The notes under the pieces were generated by a model. It was given only the letters and a program-made list of their open reading frames with translations, was not told the DNA's origin and made no database searches. The position numbers and the translations under genes were made by a program. Positions 1 to 7,572 of a stretch of 64,000 nucleotides of DNA are shown here, piece after piece (the first letter of the stretch is position 1; each line of letters begins with the position of its first letter). This stretch comes from Propionicimonas sp. (GTDB lineage: Bacteria; Actinomycetota; Actinomycetes; Propionibacteriales; Propionibacteriaceae): assembly GCA_013791955.1 (NCBI GenBank), contig VMSW01000007.1:496001-560000 (forward strand), read 5' to 3'.

Positions 1-1138
1 CCATCGTCTCCTGGGGGCGACGCCACTTCTCGCCGATGGAGTTCTTGAACTCATCGCTGAGAAGGAGTGCTCGCATGACTGCGGCCAGCGAGGTGTCGTG
101 GGTCAGGTAGACCTGGGCGAGCCGGTTCACCAGGGCGTCACTCGGAGTGTCGCTGACGTAGCGGACGGCCAGTCGGCGGCAGAGGCGCCGAGCGGTGGCC
201 GGGTGATGCGCCAGGTAGCTCAGGTATTTGCGCAGCGCATCCGGACCGGCTTCGCGGGTGGCGTTCGGGTGGGTGAAGCCCATCACCTTAATCGGGCCGA
301 CGTGGTGACTCCACTTGTAGAACTTGTATTTGTAGGTCTTCCAGTTCAGCCCGTGGCCGGTGAGGAGCAGTGCCGATTGGCGCACATCGGCCTCGGTGTA
401 GTTGCCGACGCCGACGGTGTGCAGCTCAAGGAGTTCGCGGCCGAGGTTTTCGTTGGGGTTGTCGGCGGAGTTCATCTGGTTGTCCAGGTAGATCAGCATC
501 GCGGGGTGGGTGATGGCCTTGTAAAGCATCGTGGAGTACTTGCCCGTGGCATTGCGCCGCAGCACCGACCAGTCAAACCAGGCGACGAATGAGGAGGCCT
601 TGCCGTCGGCGGAGATGTAGAGATGGTCGCCCATGGTGTCGACCATCGACTCGAACAGGTAGCGCTTGGTGTAGATCTGGCGAATCGTCCGCGAGATACT
701 CAGCGCCTTACCGGCCCGCCAGGACTCACCGTGGCTGGCCTTGTGCACCGTCTTGGTGGATTTGGTGACCCAACTCAGATGCTTGGCGATCATCTTGTTG
801 GCGGTTTGATCGTCGATATGACCTGGGTGGAGCTGCTGATCGATCCACTTGGTGTAGCCGGTCTTTTCGATCTTCGCCGCGATCGATGAGGTTGGAGCGG
901 GGCACACCCGTCGGGCCAGATGCCAGGCCAGGGACGAGTTCAGGTCGAGCTTGCCCGACAAGTTAGAGATGCGTGCCGGCAGCACTGGGGCGGCCGGGAA
1001 ACTGCTGGCCGCGACTGCTTGGCCGGGGGTGGCCAGCCCGCTGAGGGCTAAGCCGCCAGCTGCGGCCAGACCGAAGAACTGCCTTCGGTCTGGGGACAAC
1101 TCGATCTGGGTCGCTTCGAACTTGCTGCTGGTTTCCAC
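1..1138 (-). CDS. DUF1800 family Tat-exported protein (3' part missing)
   Basis: The minus strand is open from a GTG at 1138 through the left edge, giving about 379 codons; the C-terminus lies outside the window. The N-terminus carries a twin-arginine signal: DRRQFFGL at about residues 17-24, then a hydrophobic stretch ending near AVAA. Downstream are segments typical of DUF1800 proteins, such as LAWHLARRVCPAP, NENLGRELLELHTVGVGNYTE, LLLTGHGLNW and RRPQETM at the edge. DUF1800 proteins are exported by Tat, usually lie next to a DUF1501 gene and have no proven enzymatic role. A DUF1501 partner would be expected just left of the window. The start is chosen because it leaves a normal n-region before the twin arginine; the upstream ribosome site is weak. 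The family call is firm, the function unknown. Confidence 0.85.
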   Translation of the reverse strand, partial: METSSKFEATQIELSPDRRQFFGLAAAGGLALSGLATPGQAVAASSFPAAPVLPARISNLSGKLDLNSSLAWHLARRVCPAPTSSIAAKIEKTGYTKWIDQQLHPGHIDDQTANKMIAKHLSWVTKSTKTVHKASHGESWRAGKALSISRTIRQIYTKRYLFESMVDTMGDHLYISADGKASSFVAWFDWSVLRRNATGKYSTMLYKAITHPAMLIYLDNQMNSADNPNENLGRELLELHTVGVGNYTEADVRQSALLLTGHGLNWKTYKYKFYKWSHHVGPIKVMGFTHPNATREAGPDALRKYLSYLAHHPATARRLCRRLAVRYVSDTPSDALVNRLAQVYLTHDTSLAAVMRALLLSDEFKNSIGEKWRRPQETM

Positions 1139-1542
1139 GTTCGCCGCCTTGGGGGAGGAGAGCCCTGATTCCCCAAACCCTAACGTTTCCTGAGGAAATC
1201 GTGAAGGCTTTTTGGCCGGTGAAACGTAGCTCCTTGTCAGCGCGCAAGCATCGGCTGGTGTGGCCCGCGGTGGCTGTGCTTGCGGTCGACAGTCCGGCGA
1301 GAGGCGGCCAGCCGCACGCAGCACAGAGACCACGCTTCTAACGGGGCGTCATCCGCGGTTGATCTCAGATCTTGGTCGATTGCTGTGCAGTCTCCCGCTT
1401 TTTCTCCGCCGCCCGTCAGCGGCCATTTGAAGCGTTTCAATGCGGGCTCAATCCGCCCCGGCGAGTTAGGAGGTGTGGAGCACCGGCTTCTCGGCGCCGA
1501 ATGCGTTGCTACGGTTTCCGGATACCCACCCAAGGAGAAAAA
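1139..1542. other. Intergenic region between divergent genes
   Basis: About 400 bases separate the DUF1800 gene from the secreted four-cysteine protein. The stretch must hold both promoters. It contains a ~40 bp sequence that recurs after the next two genes (1198-1240) and a small palindrome GATCTCAGATC near 1362. Short reading frames here have no ribosome sites and no recognisable product. I see no RNA gene. Confidence 0.5.
1198..1240. repeat. Imperfect direct repeat, copy 1
   Basis: The sequence here matches 2606-2647 in the same orientation, with five substitutions and one 1-base gap over about 42 bases; the best conserved core is CCGGTGAAACGT. The two copies bracket the two-gene unit 1543-2551. 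Copy 2 covers the 3' end of the next minus-strand gene, so copy 1 may be a duplicated gene end left by an insertion. Confidence 0.65.
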
Positions 1543-2235
1543 ATGATGCAATCGTGGAGAACCGTGGTCGGCGCGGCAGCCACCCTGGCAATATCAGTTG
1601 GCCTGCTCGCGCCGTCCGTCCCGGCGTCCGCGGTTCAAGCGACTGCGATCCCACCCGCGCCAGCGTCGCTGCGACTTGCTGTTGCCGCAGCGCAACCCGT
1701 TGTCGCGTCGGCAAGTTCGACTCTTTCGCGGAAGACAATGAAACAGGTCATTGCCGCGGCGAAGAAAAAGAACAAGAAGTCATTCAACTGGCGCTACGCC
1801 AAGCTGAAGAAGGCGGCGGCGCTGACGGCCATCATCAAGAAATCTCGCACCAAGCACGGCAAATTGTATCGCCAGTTCTTTGCAGCAATCAGCACTAAGA
1901 AGCAGGTGTCCCACCTCCTAAGGGTGACCAAAGGGAAGGGCTTCGAGGTGAGTGGAACGCCATCTCGGCCGATCGTCCATATCTGGGAGAACATCAAGCG
2001 TTCGTCGACGGTCGCTCCCGCGGACGTGAAGTGCGTGAAGGGTTGGATCGCCTTCTGGGCTTGGTGGGTTGGCACTGAGATGACTTGTGTCGGGTTTGGC
2101 GAGATGGTTGGCGTGGCCATGGTTGAAACCGGCCCGTTTATGCTGGCTGGCGGAGCGATAGCGGGCTCCTCCTGCGCTGGTCTGATGGTCTACCTCGAAG
2201 AGGAATTCATCGATTTCAATGCGGCGTGCGACTGA
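1543..2235 (+). CDS. Secreted basic protein with four-cysteine hydrophobic C-terminus
   Basis: A strong AAGGAG site lies 6 bases before the tandem ATG pair at 1543/1546, so this start is preferred over the longer open frame; the product is 230 residues. A Sec signal peptide is visible (hydrophobic residues 8-25, cleavage likely after PASA at 30). Residues 60-130 are very lysine-rich. The last ~68 residues are hydrophobic and glycine-rich with four cysteines at 164, 182, 211 and 229, enough for two disulfides. I recognise no family. The layout (export signal, basic middle, compact Cys-rich hydrophobic end) recalls precursors of disulfide-stabilised bacteriocins such as halocin C8, but that is analogy only. 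The AAG/AAA-rich composition differs from the GC-rich neighbours, which fits acquisition by transfer. The next gene is 34 bases downstream and probably cotranscribed. Confidence 0.8.
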   Translation: MMQSWRTVVGAAATLAISVGLLAPSVPASAVQATAIPPAPASLRLAVAAAQPVVASASSTLSRKTMKQVIAAAKKKNKKSFNWRYAKLKKAAALTAIIKKSRTKHGKLYRQFFAAISTKKQVSHLLRVTKGKGFEVSGTPSRPIVHIWENIKRSSTVAPADVKCVKGWIAFWAWWVGTEMTCVGFGEMVGVAMVETGPFMLAGGAIAGSSCAGLMVYLEEEFIDFNAACD

Positions 2236-2269
2236 GGGGCTGACGGTGCTTGGTAGGTGGGGGGCTTAG

Positions 2270-2551
2270 ATGAGTGTCCGATTCGCGAAGCTTCTGGTGG
2301 TTGGCCTAGGCGCGGTGTCGCTAGTGCTGATCGGGTTGACAGTGTCGCTGAGGGTCGCGCGCGGTGCGGCTTGGTGGCCACCGGTGGTCCTTGCGCTAGC
2401 CGCTGGGCTTGGGGCGGTGGTCTTGTTGCTCGCACGCCATAAGGCCGGCGAGCCCGACTCGACGGCTTCTTGGGTTTCCTTCACTCAGAGGTACGGAGCG
2501 ATGGTATTTGGTGTCCTGTTGCTGGTTGGCGCGGTCGCGTTGGTCATCTAG
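2270..2551 (+). CDS. Small three-helix membrane protein
   Basis: The product is 93 residues with three predicted membrane helices at roughly 6-26, 34-54 and 72-92 and almost no soluble part. It lies 34 bases after the secreted four-cysteine protein on the same strand and is likely expressed with it. The ribosome site is a G-rich stretch (GGTGGGG) rather than a canonical one. No family is recognised. Position and size would fit an immunity or export-helper protein for the upstream product, but nothing in the sequence proves that. Its start is also the only good ATG after the upstream stop. Confidence 0.65.
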   Translation: MSVRFAKLLVVGLGAVSLVLIGLTVSLRVARGAAWWPPVVLALAAGLGAVVLLLARHKAGEPDSTASWVSFTQRYGAMVFGVLLLVGAVALVI

Positions 2552-2605
2552 ACCGGGCGGGCCACACTTCGGCAGGGGGTTTTGGCGTGGCTCGGCCGAC
2601 GAAGG

Positions 2606-2647
2606 ATCGTGACGGCTTTTGACCGGTGAAACGTGGCCCCTCGTCAG
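2606..2647. repeat. Imperfect direct repeat, copy 2
   Basis: This is the partner of 1198-1240. It overlaps the stop codon (2644-2646) of the minus-strand gene that follows. CCCC and GGGG around TCGTCA form a small stem at the right end. The pair encloses about 1.4 kb with both small genes. Confidence 0.65.
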
Positions 2648-4125
2648 GGGTTGAACTTCACCGCGACGGTGGGTCCGCTGAGGTCAGCCCGGATGGAAGA
2701 GATAAACGGGCGCCTGATTGTGTAGAAGCGACGACCTGCGGTGGTGGTGCCGGATGCGTCGAGGGTGATGTACACGCTGGCGGTGGAAAGGTAGGGATCA
2801 CCCGCCCCCACCCGGAAGGTGGCTTTCTTGATCGCATCAGCGCCGGAGGCGATCTTCCATTTCACTGTCTTCGCCTTGAAGTCACTGTCCGTGAATCCGA
2901 ACCCGCAGCCGGTTGGGGCCAGCTTGTTTTGCTTGAGGCAGGAGTTGAGCAGGCTCTGGGCGGCCGTCCGGGCGTCAGTAATGCCCTTGTCGCTGAGGTC
3001 GACGCTGAAGCTCGGGTTGTTGTAGTCGGTGGGCGATTCGACCACGAACTCCCCGCCCTTGATCTGGAGCCGGTCGTTGGCGCTAGCCAGCACGTAACTG
3101 CCCGGGAAGAGCGTCATGGAGGAGTTGCTGGTGATCTCGATGCCATTGAGGGTGAGCGTCATGCCGTCCATGCTGAACAGGTGCAGATCGCGGGCGGTGT
3201 TGACCAGGCGCCATTCGGTGCCGATCTTTTCGGTGAGGTAGGTGGCAGAGACCGATTCGGTGCCGAGTTGGTAGGACGCGCTGACCGTGGCGGTTTCCGA
3301 GCCGGTGGCGTCCTCGACGACGATGCCGGTGATCGGAGCCCGCAGATTCGAAGCCTGCAGAATCTCATCAGTCAGCAGACTGGTTTCAGAGGGTGCGGTC
3401 GCGCCGAAATCGATGGCGGCTGAGGCGTCCCCGGCGGCAAGGGCCTTCAGATAGCCCTCAACGGCTGCCTTGGCCGTGCCTGCGTGGCCAGGAGGGGCGA
3501 ACGCGCCGCCATTGGGCAACATGAAGGAGCCGACGATCACGGCGATGATCAGCAGGAGCACGCCACCACCAATGAACAGCGGAACCTTGCTGCCCTTCTT
3601 CGGTGGCGCTACTGGCTGGCCGCTGCCTGGGAACTGGTAGGCCGCGCCAGCTGGTGGCGGGCCTGCGTAGGGCTGTCCGGGGGCCGGGTAGGGGATCGGC
3701 CCGCCCATCGGCGGTGGCGGGTAGGCCTGGCCGGGGGCTGGGTAGCTCTGACCGGGCGGCGGGTAGCTCTGGCCAGCGGCGGACGACGGTGCGCCTGGGG
3801 CCGGATAGGCGCCAGGTTGGCCGGGGGCGGGGAAGCCCGGCATGCCAGCGCCTGGTGCCGGGTAGCCCGGCGGCGGACCGGACGGGGTGGCTTGGCCGAC
3901 ACCGCGGGCCAGCGGCGCGGTGGGTTCATTGGTGGCCGGCGGCATTACCACGGTGGGTTCGGCGACCGGCGGCATCGTCACGGTGAGCTCATTGGTGACC
4001 GTCGGAATTGGTGCAGTGGGCTGAAGGTCCGGAGCTGTCGGCTCATTGGCCGGCGGGGTTAGCGGTGCGTCCGGGGTCGGATCCAGCGGCTGGTTGCTGC
4101 CTGGGTACTGCTCGCTGCTGGTCAC
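2644..4125 (-). CDS. Proline-rich membrane-anchored protein with extracytoplasmic domain
   Basis: The chosen start is GTG at 4125 (VTSSEQYPG), preceded by GAGGGAGA; the frame stays open upstream to 4266 but without a comparable ribosome site. The 493-residue product has a proline/glycine/tyrosine-rich cytoplasmic N-terminus (about 1-185, with many YPAPG and YPPPG units), one membrane helix (LFIGGGVLLLIIAVIVG) and an outside domain of about 280 residues. The first part of that domain (AVEGYLKALAAGDASAAI) resembles the DUF4878/NTF2-like fold common in such actinobacterial proteins. Function is unknown. The 3' end overlaps repeat copy 2, and the region just before the start shares a 34-base sequence with the region before the next gene. 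Confidence 0.8.
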   Translation of the reverse strand: MTSSEQYPGSNQPLDPTPDAPLTPPANEPTAPDLQPTAPIPTVTNELTVTMPPVAEPTVVMPPATNEPTAPLARGVGQATPSGPPPGYPAPGAGMPGFPAPGQPGAYPAPGAPSSAAGQSYPPPGQSYPAPGQAYPPPPMGGPIPYPAPGQPYAGPPPAGAAYQFPGSGQPVAPPKKGSKVPLFIGGGVLLLIIAVIVGSFMLPNGGAFAPPGHAGTAKAAVEGYLKALAAGDASAAIDFGATAPSETSLLTDEILQASNLRAPITGIVVEDATGSETATVSASYQLGTESVSATYLTEKIGTEWRLVNTARDLHLFSMDGMTLTLNGIEITSNSSMTLFPGSYVLASANDRLQIKGGEFVVESPTDYNNPSFSVDLSDKGITDARTAAQSLLNSCLKQNKLAPTGCGFGFTDSDFKAKTVKWKIASGADAIKKATFRVGAGDPYLSTASVYITLDASGTTTAGRRFYTIRRPFISSIRADLSGPTVAVKFNP

Positions 4126-4134
4126 GGGGTCTCC

Positions 4135-4168
4135 CTCGGCTTGGCACGGTGAATGTTCGTCGCCTTCG
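4135..4168 (-). repeat. 34-base repeat before a gene start, copy 1
   Basis: The stretch is 30/34 identical to 4869-4902, in the same orientation and reading frame. It lies 10 bases before the GTG of the proline-rich protein. Both copies read as a similar peptide (EGDEHSPCQAEG here, EGNDHSPRQAEF in the other). Confidence 0.6.
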
Positions 4169-4310
4169 ACGAGCCAGCCACTTCGCGTGCGGGGTACACG
4201 ACTGCCCTGCTGCGGTGTGGTCTTTGGCTGGGCCAAGGATAGCCAGTGTGACTGGTTCAACGACACCTCGACGGGCAGCGTGCTCGTGCTTCCGGTCGGC
4301 GGCGCTGTGC

Positions 4311-4907
4311 TCAGTCTTGGCCGGGGGGATCGACGGGCAATTGGCGATTGGCCCGCCGACGCACCTGGTCTTGGAGCAGGCCAAACAAGGCGGCAATGAA
4401 CACCAGATTGAAGGCCAGTTGGATCGTGACCAACAGCCGTGCGGCCTGGCCGGCGGCATGCACATCGCCGTACCCGACGGTGGCCATGGTGGTCATTGAG
4501 AAGTAGAGCGCGTCCAGGCGGGTAGTGAGGCCGATGAACTGGGCCGGGTCGGATTGTGACAGCAGGTAGTAGCCAAGCGAGAACGTGACCAGCACCAGTT
4601 CGAAGGCGATCAGTAGGTGGATCGGCTTCAGACGTTTCTCGTCGCGGCTGAGTTCAGTGAAGATGACCCTAGCTACGAGCAGAATCGAGGCCGCGCCGAC
4701 GATAACGCCGAGCAGTTCGCCCAATGGTGCGTCGTGCTCGCCAGCTGGCACGATGAAGTAGAACACCAAAATGGCCACCGGCAGCAATACCCGGTTCACT
4801 GCTTGAGGCCAGTTTCGCACGAGGTAAGTGTAGAAAGCTGAGCGCTCATCGGGACTGAAGTTGGTGAACTCGGCTTGGCGCGGCGAATGATCGTTGCCTT
4901 CGGCCAC
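4311..4907 (-). CDS. Potassium channel-like membrane protein
   Basis: The frame contains a classic K+ selectivity filter, TMATVGYGDV, between the last two of four predicted membrane helices, followed by a basic C-terminal tail, as in Ion_trans_2 family channels. Four helices are visible: RVLLPVAILVFYFIV, LLGVIVGAASILLVARVIF, LLIAFELVLVTFSLGYYLL and LLVTIQLAFNLVFIAALFG. The start is uncertain: the open frame continues far upstream over the next gene, and GTG at 4907 is the most reasonable start after that gene ends, giving 198 residues. It lies 53 bases after the neighbouring membrane protein on the same strand. No ligand-binding RCK domain is present. The ion channel assignment is well supported; gating is unknown. 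Confidence 0.8.
   Translation of the reverse strand: MAEGNDHSPRQAEFTNFSPDERSAFYTYLVRNWPQAVNRVLLPVAILVFYFIVPAGEHDAPLGELLGVIVGAASILLVARVIFTELSRDEKRLKPIHLLIAFELVLVTFSLGYYLLSQSDPAQFIGLTTRLDALYFSMTTMATVGYGDVHAAGQAARLLVTIQLAFNLVFIAALFGLLQDQVRRRANRQLPVDPPGQD
4869..4902 (-). repeat. 34-base repeat before a gene start, copy 2
   Basis: Partner of 4135-4168 (30/34 identical). Here it falls inside the first codons of the channel gene if GTG 4907 is the start. That raises the alternative that translation begins further in and the repeat is an untranslated regulatory element in both places. Confidence 0.55.
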
Positions 4908-4960
4908 TGATGGCCCGCACCAGTAGGGCTCCGACTTCTCTTGAGTAGGGTCTAGTGGGA

Positions 4961-5785
4961 TCAGAAAAGGAGCATTGCCAGCGGCAAGGCCGCGGTTTGG
5001 ACATAGAACCCGCCCGCGAGCCAGCCCGAGGATGCCCCGCGCCTGGTGGTCAACCAGCCGAGGCCGAGCCAGGCGAGCCAGGCCAGCGTCCACCACAATG
5101 GATCGACCTTGGCGGCAGCGATGATGGCCAGGGTGGCCACGGCGGGGAATCCCGCCAAACCCGCCAACAGGCTGCTGGCCCGGCGCCCTTCCCGCCAGGT
5201 CGACCTGACGCGAGTGGCGGAGACCACCAGGGTGGTCATGGTGGCGAACAGGGCGATCAGCTCCAGCGGGCTGCCTTGGTGCTGGCCGGTAGAGCTGAAG
5301 AACCCGGTGACCCCGATCACCGCGATTGGCACCACGCCGATCACCGGCACCCACCCGCGAGCCCAGGGACTTGCTGCGAGGCGGGGGAAGAGGGCGTGGG
5401 TGAGCGCGATCGGTAGCAGCACCGAGGCCACCGCATGCCAGCTGGTGATAAACGCTGCCCACGCCCAACTCACCCCAAGAGCCGTGGCGTAGCCGTCGTA
5501 ACTCGAGATCGGCAGCGCTTCACGAAAGATGGTCTTGGCCAGCAGGCCCTCATTCAAAATGCCGTAAGCCAGCCCTGAGATGGCCAGGCCCAGTGGCCCG
5601 ATGCCCAGCCGCACACTCAGCTCGCGCAGCGCCCACACCGGCAATCCGTAGGCCAACAGCAGATAGACCAGGATGCCCGGCTGAATCAGGAGCGGCAGGG
5701 GAGTGTTGCCGGTGGTCAGCTCGGGGATGATCGTGGCGATCCCCAGCAAAGTGAGGACGGCTGGCCAGCTGCGGGACCCGCTCAT
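4961..5785 (-). CDS. Multi-pass membrane protein, unknown function
   Basis: Start ATG 5785 has GGGAGAAG nine bases upstream; an ATG at 5794 sits too close to that site. The product is about 274 residues with seven or eight predicted helices. NEGLLAKTIF, FITSWH and LTHALF are placed like the Glu/His motifs of CPBP-type intramembrane proteases, but the first glutamate motif is incomplete (no EExxxR), so I do not assign that family. The gene precedes the channel gene on the same strand and may be cotranscribed with it. Confidence 0.7.
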   Translation of the reverse strand: MSGSRSWPAVLTLLGIATIIPELTTGNTPLPLLIQPGILVYLLLAYGLPVWALRELSVRLGIGPLGLAISGLAYGILNEGLLAKTIFREALPISSYDGYATALGVSWAWAAFITSWHAVASVLLPIALTHALFPRLAASPWARGWVPVIGVVPIAVIGVTGFFSSTGQHQGSPLELIALFATMTTLVVSATRVRSTWREGRRASSLLAGLAGFPAVATLAIIAAAKVDPLWWTLAWLAWLGLGWLTTRRGASSGWLAGGFYVQTAALPLAMLLF

Positions 5786-6059
5786 GGGCTGCATCTTCTC
5801 CCAACTTCGGCTGCGGTGGTAGCAGCCCGGCGGCAAAAGGCCTGTAAGCTTCGTCGCTGGGTCCGTTGAGCTTCCTATCTAGAAGTGACGCGGACCAAGG
5901 CCCGTCCTCGTGTTCCACCACTTGGGCGGGCCGCCTCAATTTCTGGGGGGTGACTGAAGCCGGAGAACCAGCAGCCCGGCGAGCCAGCAGCCCAAACCAA
6001 CAGCCATGAACCACGAAGCCGCCCAGCTGGCGAACCAGTCTGAGCGGCTTATCGAGTTG

Positions 6060-6132
6060 TGGAGCTAACGAGATTCGAACTCGTGACCTCTTCCATGCCA
6101 TGGAAGCGCGCTACCAACTGCGCCATAGCCCC
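6060..6132 (-). tRNA. tRNA-Ala (anticodon GGC)
   Basis: The minus strand folds as a complete cloverleaf of 73 bases. The 5' arm GGGGCTA pairs with TAGCTCC plus discriminator A. There is a 4-bp D stem, an anticodon stem CTTCC/GGAAG around loop ATGGCAT, and a TTCGAAT loop in the T arm (ACGAG/CTCGT). The loop gives anticodon GGC, alanine. The CCA end is not encoded. Confidence 0.95.
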
Positions 6133-6192
6133 AACCGTCGGTGAGGACGAGGCCATACTTTACCTAGCGCACCGGGCAAACGGAAATCGGGC

Positions 6193-6933
6193 TCAGCTGG
6201 GGGTGGCCGCAGCCGGTTCGGGAGCGGACGTGGGCGTCCGGGCTGGCAGTAGCAGCTGGTGAGCGAGCACCAGGAACGTCAGCCAACTCAAGCCCAGCAG
6301 CCAGCCGAAAGCCACGTCCGTCAGCCAGTGATGCCCCAGGTAGAGGCGGCTGATGCCCATCGCGATCGCCCAGGTGCTGGCCGCGATCACCGCCGTCACC
6401 CGGGCCCAGGCACTGCGAGCCAGCCAGACGGTCAGATAGGCCAGCATTCCAGCTACCACCGTGGAGCCGGTGGTGTGCCCGGACGGCAGCGAGAAGTCGG
6501 TCTCGTAGGGCGCCACGGCGTAGCTGAGCGGCGGACGCGGATGGGCGAAGTACAACTTGAGTAGCGAAGCGAGGCTGGTTGAAACCAGCGGTGCGACCAC
6601 CATCAGCACCCAGATACTCAACCGGCGGTAGCGCCAATACAAAGCAATGGTCAGCGGCAGCCCGATGGCGAACATCGGCAGCGTCTGACCCAGGTCGGTG
6701 AAGGCAGTCACGGCGACTTCAGCTGCCGGGGTGCGTACCGAGACCATCCAGGCCAGCAGCGGCTCATCAAACCTCGCTAGCCCAGTGCCAGTTTGGGCCC
6801 ACCCGGCCACTAGGGCGGCCAAACTAACCAGGGCCGCAAGGACGGGGGCGCCAATCAGCACAACGCGTAGCCGCGTCCGCTGCAGCCGGGGGCGCTGCGC
6901 CGGGGTGACGGCGGCTGATCTGGCGGTGCTCAT
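6193..6933 (-). CDS. PAP2-family phosphatase (membrane lipid phosphatase-like)
   Basis: This 246-residue integral membrane protein carries all three motifs of the PAP2 acid phosphatase superfamily in order: KLYFAHPRP (KxxxxxxRP), LPSGHTT (PSGH) and SRLYLGHHWLTD (SRxxxxxHxxxD). The conserved histidines and arginines are intact, so it should be active. About six membrane helices are present. Family members dephosphorylate phosphatidate, undecaprenyl diphosphate or related lipid phosphates on the outer face of the membrane; the exact substrate cannot be read from sequence. The gene is divergent from osmC and just upstream of tRNA-Ala. Confidence 0.9.
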   Translation of the reverse strand: MSTARSAAVTPAQRPRLQRTRLRVVLIGAPVLAALVSLAALVAGWAQTGTGLARFDEPLLAWMVSVRTPAAEVAVTAFTDLGQTLPMFAIGLPLTIALYWRYRRLSIWVLMVVAPLVSTSLASLLKLYFAHPRPPLSYAVAPYETDFSLPSGHTTGSTVVAGMLAYLTVWLARSAWARVTAVIAASTWAIAMGISRLYLGHHWLTDVAFGWLLGLSWLTFLVLAHQLLLPARTPTSAPEPAAATPS

Positions 6934-7040
6934 CTGCTTGAGGCTACCTAATCATGGGTATTGCTGGAATGCGGGGTTGCGGCCTCGGGGTTGGCGTGGA
7001 TGGATTGACCAAAGACATGGCAAACGAAAGGCAGGCCGAT

Positions 7041-7463
7041 ATGACCGTTAGCTCAGCACAAGCCCATTGGGAAGGCTCCCTGATGGAGGGCAAGGGCGAG
7101 ATCGAGTTCCTTAGCTCTGCTCTTGGCAGCGTCGAGGTTGACTGGAAGTCCCGGGCCGGCGAGGGCGGCATCACCACCACCCCTGAAGAACTGATCGCGG
7201 GCGCCCATTCGGCCTGCTACTCGATGGCGCTTTCGCACGCGCTGGCCGGCAACGGCACCCCGCCCACCGCGGTCGACACCAAAGCTGAAGTCACTTTTGT
7301 ACCCGGAAAGGGGATCACCGGGATCCTGCTCACTGTTCGGGCCGCCGTGCCTGGGGTGAGTGCGGAGGAGTTCGCCGCCTTCGCTGAGGCTGCCAAGACC
7401 GGCTGCCCGGTGTCGGCAGCACTGACTGGCACCACCGTCTCCCTGGACGCGGCGCTGGTCTGA
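7041..7463 (+). CDS. osmC: OsmC/Ohr-family peroxiredoxin-like protein
   Basis: The open frame begins at 6954, but ATG 7041 (MTVSSAQAHWEG) with a GAAAGGCAGG site fits the usual ~140-residue length. Two conserved redox cysteines are visible, in SACYSMALS and KTGCPVS, with the family segment GITTTPEELIAGAH before the first. OsmC proteins reduce organic hydroperoxides with a dithiol cycle in the cytoplasm. It is divergent from the PAP2 gene and followed by a long-stem hairpin before the transporter gene. Confidence 0.9.
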   Translation: MTVSSAQAHWEGSLMEGKGEIEFLSSALGSVEVDWKSRAGEGGITTTPEELIAGAHSACYSMALSHALAGNGTPPTAVDTKAEVTFVPGKGITGILLTVRAAVPGVSAEEFAAFAEAAKTGCPVSAALTGTTVSLDAALV

Positions 7464-7480
7464 GGCACTCCCTCCCACGA

Positions 7481-7521
7481 CGCGGGGGATTTCGCACCGA
7501 GTTGGTGTGGAATCCCCCGCG
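7481..7521 (+). terminator. 18-bp stem hairpin between osmC and the transporter
   Basis: CGCGGGGGATT pairs with AATCCCCCGCG, and the stem continues through seven inner pairs (two G-U) to a five-base loop GAGTT. No T-run follows. It ends 51 bases before the transporter ATG and starts 18 bases after the osmC stop. It may be a tail-less terminator for osmC or a leader structure for the transporter. The outer 11 pairs are also perfect as DNA, so an operator is possible. Confidence 0.6.
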
Positions 7522-7572
7522 CAGTGTTTGCCCGCGAAGCAATAAGCTGCGCAGGCCGACGAAGGGAATCTC

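Noticed and set aside
98-889. Two plus-strand frames at the left edge
   Set aside because: They are antisense to the DUF1800 gene, which runs off the window and has clear family motifs and a Tat signal.
5786-6059. Possible gene between the membrane protein and tRNA-Ala
   Set aside because: The only open frame on this stretch continues through the tRNA on one side and out of frame over the membrane gene on the other, with no start signal.
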